Positions 58,501 to 64,000 of a stretch of DNA of 64,000 bases are shown here, piece after piece (position 1 is the stretch's first letter; each line of letters begins with the position of its first letter). The notes beneath the pieces are model-generated. The model made no database searches. It was given only the letters and a program-made list of their open reading frames with translations, and was not told the origin of the DNA. This stretch comes from Zasmidium citrigriseum. Taxonomy: Eukaryota; Ascomycota; Dothideomycetes; Mycosphaerellales; Mycosphaerellaceae. A program made the translations under genes and the position numbers. The stretch spans positions 824,290 through 888,289 of the forward strand of contig NHNW01000015.1 of NCBI GenBank assembly GCA_002786025.1. Direction: 5' to 3'.

Positions 58501-59900
58501 TATACCTATAACCGCCTATTAAGATCCTAAACGTAGGCCTCTATTATAGTAACCTAACTAGGTAAATAGGTCTATTTACTCGAGAATCTCTAAAGGGCGT
58601 TAGATATATCCTTAATATTTAGGCTAAACCTCGCGTACGATATCGAGGTTAGTTCCTTATACTTATCCTCGATCCGCTTAATAATATATACGTTAATCGC
58701 TCTAATAACCTATTTCTAGTCCTATAAGTTTATCTTTACCGAGTTTAGGAGAGTCTTTATCGACTAAGTATACTTCTAGTTTAAGCCTAAGTACTCCTCT
58801 AGCTTATCGTCGGTAGGAAAGTACGTAGACTTAGAGAAGTAGTCGTAAATAGGTAGTATACCAAAGTCCTAGACTATAATATCGTAAATAATCCTAGTAT
58901 CTTATAACCTCCGCTAGTTCTTCTACTTCTTCGCCTTTAGCGGCTTTAGATCTCTAGTATTACTTAGCGCCTTACCTAACGATTCTATCGAGAGAAGTAT
59001 CCTAGCGAGCTTCTCCGAGATAGTAATAGACGCGAGGAGAGCGTCGTCTTAGGCCTAAACATACTCGTTTAAGAAGCGTATAATCGCCGTTACTATAGCT
59101 ACCGCGTCCTACTCGCTCTCTTCCTAGGTATAATAAAACGCTATAGCTACGCCCTAAAAGGTCGTTATATTATAGCTATTGTAAAGAATCTTACTACTCG
59201 CTATACTAGGGTCGTAAGTAAGGTAGTTAAGATAGGAGCTAGTCTTAGTAACTTCCGGATAGTTAAGAACCGCGGTTTCTAGCGTGCCGAAATAGAGCTA
59301 TATAGCTATATTTACTATATCCTTAGCTAGCCGAATAGGGGACTAATCGCCTTAAGTAATAGCTCGATAAGTCCTAAAAGTATACTACTCTTTAGAGACT
59401 AGGGCCTACTCTATAGGAGCTATCGACGTAGGTTCTATAAGTAGAGTAGGCGATTATTATACTACGAGGTCTTACGGCGAGCGGGTAAGGCTATATAGAT
59501 TATACCGAGGTGTCTACTACTCGAAGATAGTACTAAGAGTCTAGCGAGGGAATCCTAGTCTATACTATAGGGTAGGCGTAGTATTAGAAGTAGGCGTAGT
59601 TATCTAAGCTAGAGAAGGCGGCCGCGACGTACTAGGAGGAGGGCTCGTATCTCCCTAACTATCCGATATAACGGTAAAGCCTAGTTAATACGAGAGTAGG
59701 TAGATCTTAGAAGTAAGGAGTAGTAGAGGATACGATAGTATAGGCTAGCGTATAGTAGGAGGCGTAATCGAGAGTTTAAAAGATCTAAGTAGTTACGAAG
59801 GCGGACTAATTAGAAGCGTACGAGTCGTACGAAGCGTACGTATATAGGTATAAGAGGTAGAAAGTTATAGTATAGCGAAAAGTTCGTCGCCGCGTCTCCT
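55600..59900 (-). pseudogene. Long degraded coding region of unknown family
   Basis: On the minus strand this stretch shows coding texture: when former Q/W stops are ignored, one frame stays open over long spans with plausible amino-acid use. For example the part around 57430-57600 reads SIALAPLEYYYLEIAYY with further aromatic- and leucine-rich stretches towards 57200. I do not recognise the family. It lies between the integrase relic and an inverted copy of the repeat motif at 60535, so it could be a second gene of the same element. Boundaries are rough. Confidence 0.35.
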
Positions 59901-60534
59901 ATTATTTTAGTAAGCTAGTATTACCTATAGTAACGGAACTAGGCTTTTAAACCTTATAAGGAAGGTACGAAGCTAACAATACTACTATAATAACTATAAT
60001 TATAATATTGTTAATAAAGACGAATATTATAGAAGAGAGTATATAATCGAAGAGACTAGGCCCTAATATAGACGAATATAGAGATTACCGGCTTATATAA
60101 CTACCGATCGCATTTTCTAAAGTAAATCGGGGCGAGCTAGGTATCTAATAATCTAGTAACGATTAAATAGCGTAGAGTAATCTTAGAGCTAGCTACCTAC
60201 TATACTAGAAAGATTTCTTAATTAATCCTATCCTAAACTCGTATAGAAAGACTTTTTCGAATATACAATCTTATAGCGAAATAGTAGCCTTCTTAGACGG
60301 CGAGCTCTACTAGTAGTATCGGGATCTATAGGAGAGGACTTATACTCGTAGAGGTAGGAATTACGGTTAAAACTACCTACTTTAGTACTACGGACGATCC
60401 TTACCTTACTAATCTTATAAACTTATTATATACTACCTACGGCGACGATATCTTAAGGTAATTTAATACCTCGGCGCTACTAGAGCGTATATCGATAGCG
60501 CGTATAGTAGAAATCTTAGCTATAACGTTATACG

Positions 60535-60560
60535 GTTACTCTACGCGCTACGAAGAGTAA
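60535..60560 (-). repeat. Inverted copy of the 26-bp tandem-repeat motif
   Basis: These 26 bp are the exact reverse complement of 55471-55496. The motif is itself partly palindromic (GTTACTC..GAGTAAC). The similarity stops beyond the 26 bp on the inner side. Confidence 0.7.
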
Positions 60561-60649
60561 TAGTAGTACGTAACCTACTTCGAATTCTAGGAAGGCGCGG
60601 AAAATTATTACTATATAGACGGGTAAGAAGCGAGAGAAATAATTATAGT

Positions 60650-63600
60650 ATAGAAAAGTAGAAAGTATAGGAGAAGTTATTACAAGTTATAAGCTATTCT
60701 TATTACTATCTACTTAAGACGTTATATCTTAAGCTTATTATATTCTTATTAAGTATAGTACGGCCTAATAATCTTAAGCCCTTACTAGACCTTCTAATCT
60801 ACTTCTCTTAGCCTACTAATACTTTACTAAATGTTATAAGCGATACTAGGGTAGAGCTTAGCCTAGTACTCGAGGATACGCTTAAAGCGGATCTAGTCGT
60901 TAATAGGGCCGCTATTAGGGGTATAGTAGGCGAGCTAATAGCCTAGACTATCCTAGTACTAGCCGATACTAGGTATCTAGAGACCGCTAAAGTTAACAGT
61001 AGGGAGACGGCGGTTAGTAAAAGGGATACTAGTAGGGAGTATATAGTACTTATACTTAAGCTAGACGCTAAGGTTAATACCTAGGCGAAGGATAGGGCGG
61101 ACGTCGATTAGAACGAGATACTAGTTACCGTTATTGTCTTCTATTAGATCGATAATAGCCTCTATCTATAGAAAGTTAGTAGAGCTCGGATCTAATAATA
61201 GAAAGGTATAGCGTACCTAGTACTCGCCCTCGTAGTACTTACGGAGTAGATCGAGGTTAGGGTCGAGTAGGAGCTTACGACCGTCGCTATCGTTAGCCTC
61301 GTTATCTCCGTCGGCGCTATCTCGAGCTATCTCGCTAGCCTTACGCTTACGCTAACCGCTTAGGGCCTTACTACTAGTAGACTTACGGGCGACGGCTCTA
61401 CTACTACTAGCGCTAGCTACGACGACTATACTAGCGACTAGATCGCTAAAGGTATTAGTCGATAGGCTAGCGAGCTAGGGAGAGGACTAGGTATTAGTAG
61501 ACTAAGGATCGATAGCTATAGCGTTGGCCTAAGTATTAGGGGCCTTAGATTCGTCGCGTAGAGGGCTACTAGTAAGGTTAATAGTATTACTCTAGGGGTC
61601 TACTATATCTAGGAACGGTTAGTAGTAGAGAGCGATACTAATAGAGGGAAAACTTACTAATACTTCTTAGGGATATTAAAGGAGATAAATAGTTACTAAG
61701 GCTACTAGATAACGTAGCTAAGGTAAGGAGGGTAGGTATATCGAAGAGAAGTTTTAGGGTAGAAGCCCGGCAATTTAAGCCGTAGACGCCGCTATATATC
61801 GCTCGCCGTATTAATAAACCTTAGTAAGCGGCGAATTAGCTAATTAGTAGCGATAGCGAGACCGCGCTCTTACTATCTTAACCTTAGCGAGGCGGTTATA
61901 TATACCGCTAGAACGTCTACCTATTATAAGGACTATTAGAACTAAACTATCGCGGTTAGCGAATACCTTAACGTAAGGACTTCCCGAAAGTACCGTAGAA
62001 TTAATCTTACGCTATATAGATTATACCTATACTATTAATAGCCGAGCTTAACGGCTCTAAAGTTATCTACTATATTATAGAAGTCCCCCTCTATATTAAT
62101 ATTAGTCTCGACGACGTTATCTTCGATCCTACTAGTAAAGCTATAACCTAGGACACGTATAGCGATATAAAGAGTACCGCTAGCGAGTATATAATAGCCG
62201 ATATAAGAAAAGCTTAGGTAGAGTATAGATATAAGCTAGTAGGTACGTTAAAGGGTATATAGAGGATCGTTACGGCCTATTAAGTAAAGGAAACGGACTT
62301 TCCGCGGTTCTTCTTTATACTACCGACCGATATAGCTATAGAGTATATCGTCCTAACGCTATAGCTATAGTATACTATTAATAGTAAGTATTAAAGCTAC
62401 TATAGCTATATTAAGTCCTAGCTAATTTATAATATAGTCGACGATCTAGGTACTAAGGTCTTTATTAGCTCTAACGAGGACTAGTATATAAATAAGCTTC
62501 TCGCTAGATCCTTTATAGTATATAGCCGGATCTTTAACTAGATAGAGGTAGATTTTAAGGGTAGGTATACGGAACCTATTAGTAGTACTCCTACTAGCTT
62601 ATAGTTAATCTAGAGGAGTATCGACTAGAGTTTATAGGATATATAGCGTAGTAAGGAGTCTAACGAGGATTAAGAGCGTATAGTAAAGCTAGTAGATTAT
62701 AGTAGTTAAGGGAGCTTTAAGAATACGAACGAGGCTATCTTCTTTATCGGATTTTTAGAACGTAATATTAAGGCTACCGTTTAGGTAAGGTTAAAAGTTA
62801 TTATATATAGTTAGCGGGTAGAGACTAGGGTAGTATCCGCTATATAGGCCTAATCGGATCGTAATATCTTAGCCGCGGTAACTACTATAGTATCTAGCCG
62901 TACCTATCTAAACCCTCCCTACGAGCCTATAGTAGGCGGCTACTCCTATAGAACCCGTCCTCGCCGTCTTATACGATATAAACGCTACTTAGTATATATA
63001 ATCTAGTAGCCCTTTTATTCTATACTTTACGACTAGCTCCTTCTACCGTATCGATTACGATAACGATAACGACGCTTCTCTAAACGCTAATATCGATAAG
63101 CTTATACGAGACTACCTATAGGAAGATCTACTAGTAGACGAGAGGGAAGTAATCGAGAAACCGTAGCGGATAAAGGCTCCCTTAGGGGAATATAAGCCTA
63201 TAGTATCTAGTCCGTATTAATATTATTATTCTTCCCCTTAACGCTTAGATAGGCTAGCTAATATCGGTCTCGGGTTATCTCCCTATTATATCGCTATAGA
63301 TATATATTACCGCCCTCTATTAAGACCTCCTCTTCTACTATACGAGTATACTACCTATACTTCGTCCGAATAGCCTATCTACGTCTCGAAACCTCGTTTA
63401 AGCTAAGCTATCGACCTAGCCTTAATACGTCCGTATAAGCCTCTAAATTAGCTAGTATAGAATAATCGCCGAGGCTTAGTACTAAGTTACGAAGATAAGA
63501 GTAGGAATAAAACGGTCTCTTCGACTATTCGGTAAGTATACTCTTTATATCGTCCCCCGAAACGACGAAAGGGGAACTCGGGAACGCGGGTATTACTAGT

Positions 63601-64000
63601 CTTCGTTAAAGGTAACCCGTCCGTTTAGTAGAGCCGCTCGGCTTCGTTCTAGGACAAGTTAGGGTATTCTAATAGAACGCGATAGCATTATATCTTCTAA
63701 ATCGAATTAATAGATAGTAGTATTACTATAATATCGCTATACTCGTCTTATAGGTAATAGGGAGTTCCTTATCGGACCTACTCGGCGAATATAAGGTATA
63801 TAGGCGATAACCTTCCTCGAGCCTATACCTACTATATATTATGTAAGAGGAAATATAATACGGGGATCGAGGAAACTATATCTTATACGAATTATACTCG
63901 GCTATAGCGAATTATCGAAGATCTTCGTAAGTAATTAGTAGGCTTATTAGTATAAGATAGACCTACGAATATAGACTATTAAGTTATATATATCTAATAG
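60650..64000 (+). pseudogene. Degraded coding-like DNA, unassigned
   Basis: RIP-mutated DNA that keeps a coding texture on the plus strand. At 60800-61700 it is rich in charged and alanine codons and resembles a coiled-coil gag-like protein. At 62150-62500 it reads EYIIADIRKA, YRYKLVGTLKGI and FPRFFFILPTDIAIEY. From about 63200 it becomes proline- and arginine-rich. No diagnostic motif (protease, reverse transcriptase, transposase triad) was found before the window ends. A gag of another retroelement is one possibility. Confidence 0.3.

Larger units (their letters stand above)
53360..64000. other. RIP-saturated block 2 (continues past the window)
   Basis: About 10.6 kb with the same near-absence of CA and TG as block 1; the first CA after the border is in GCACC at about 53512. 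It contains an integrase-core relic at its left end, tandem repeats, and several kilobases of mutated coding-like DNA on both strands. It runs to the right edge, so its full size is unknown. Confidence 0.88.

Overview
The window is chromosomal DNA of a filamentous ascomycete. Short 45-60 nt GT..AG introns, a CFEM-domain Pth11-like receptor, a Zn2Cys6 regulator, an NmrA-like protein and blocks of RIP (repeat-induced point mutation) all point that way. The gene structure suits a Dothideomycete, but I cannot name the species. The window splits into four parts: gene-rich DNA (1-about 16335), a RIP-ravaged transposon block (about 16336-50107), a 3.25 kb gene island (about 50108-53359), and a second RIP block (about 53360 to the right edge).

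Left gene-rich part. It holds a sugar-porter-type MFS transporter (minus, cut by the window edge), an argininosuccinate-lyase-like enzyme (plus, sharing the promoter with the transporter) and a ten-exon Zn2Cys6 transcription factor (minus, convergent to the lyase). Together these look like a small transporter/enzyme/regulator module. Then come a CFEM-GPCR (plus), a secreted S1/P1 nuclease (minus), a CWC27-type cyclophilin (minus), a Get5/Mdy2-like ubiquitin-like protein (plus), an Ale1-type MBOAT lysophospholipid acyltransferase (minus), and a three-exon gene that I read as the centromeric histone H3 variant (CenH3/CENP-A, minus). The start codon of the CenH3 gene lies only about 350 bp from the edge of the first RIP block.

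RIP block 1 has almost no CA or TG dinucleotides, while CG and TA are common. This is the footprint of CpA-to-TpA mutation on both strands carried close to completion. Under the mutations I can still read a Helitron (Rep plus PIF1-like helicase), a truncated Ty3/gypsy copy, and an about 8 kb minus-strand Ty3/gypsy element split by two further Ty3/gypsy elements nested inside it. One of these has intact 231-bp LTRs, a 5-bp target duplication and a purine tract. The host also carries an about 0.8 kb TA-flanked inverted-repeat element that seems less mutated than its surroundings.

The gene island carries a Derlin (ER-associated degradation) and an NmrA-like NAD(P)-binding protein, with ordinary dinucleotide composition. 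RIP block 2 starts with the relic of an integrase-core gene whose 3' part contains 96-bp (32-codon) tandem repeats. It continues through several kilobases of degraded coding DNA that I could not assign.

The most notable results are the CenH3 gene that simple ORF calling breaks into fragments, the saturation of RIP with abrupt borders beside working genes, the readable nesting order of transposons, and the unusual integrase element in block 2.
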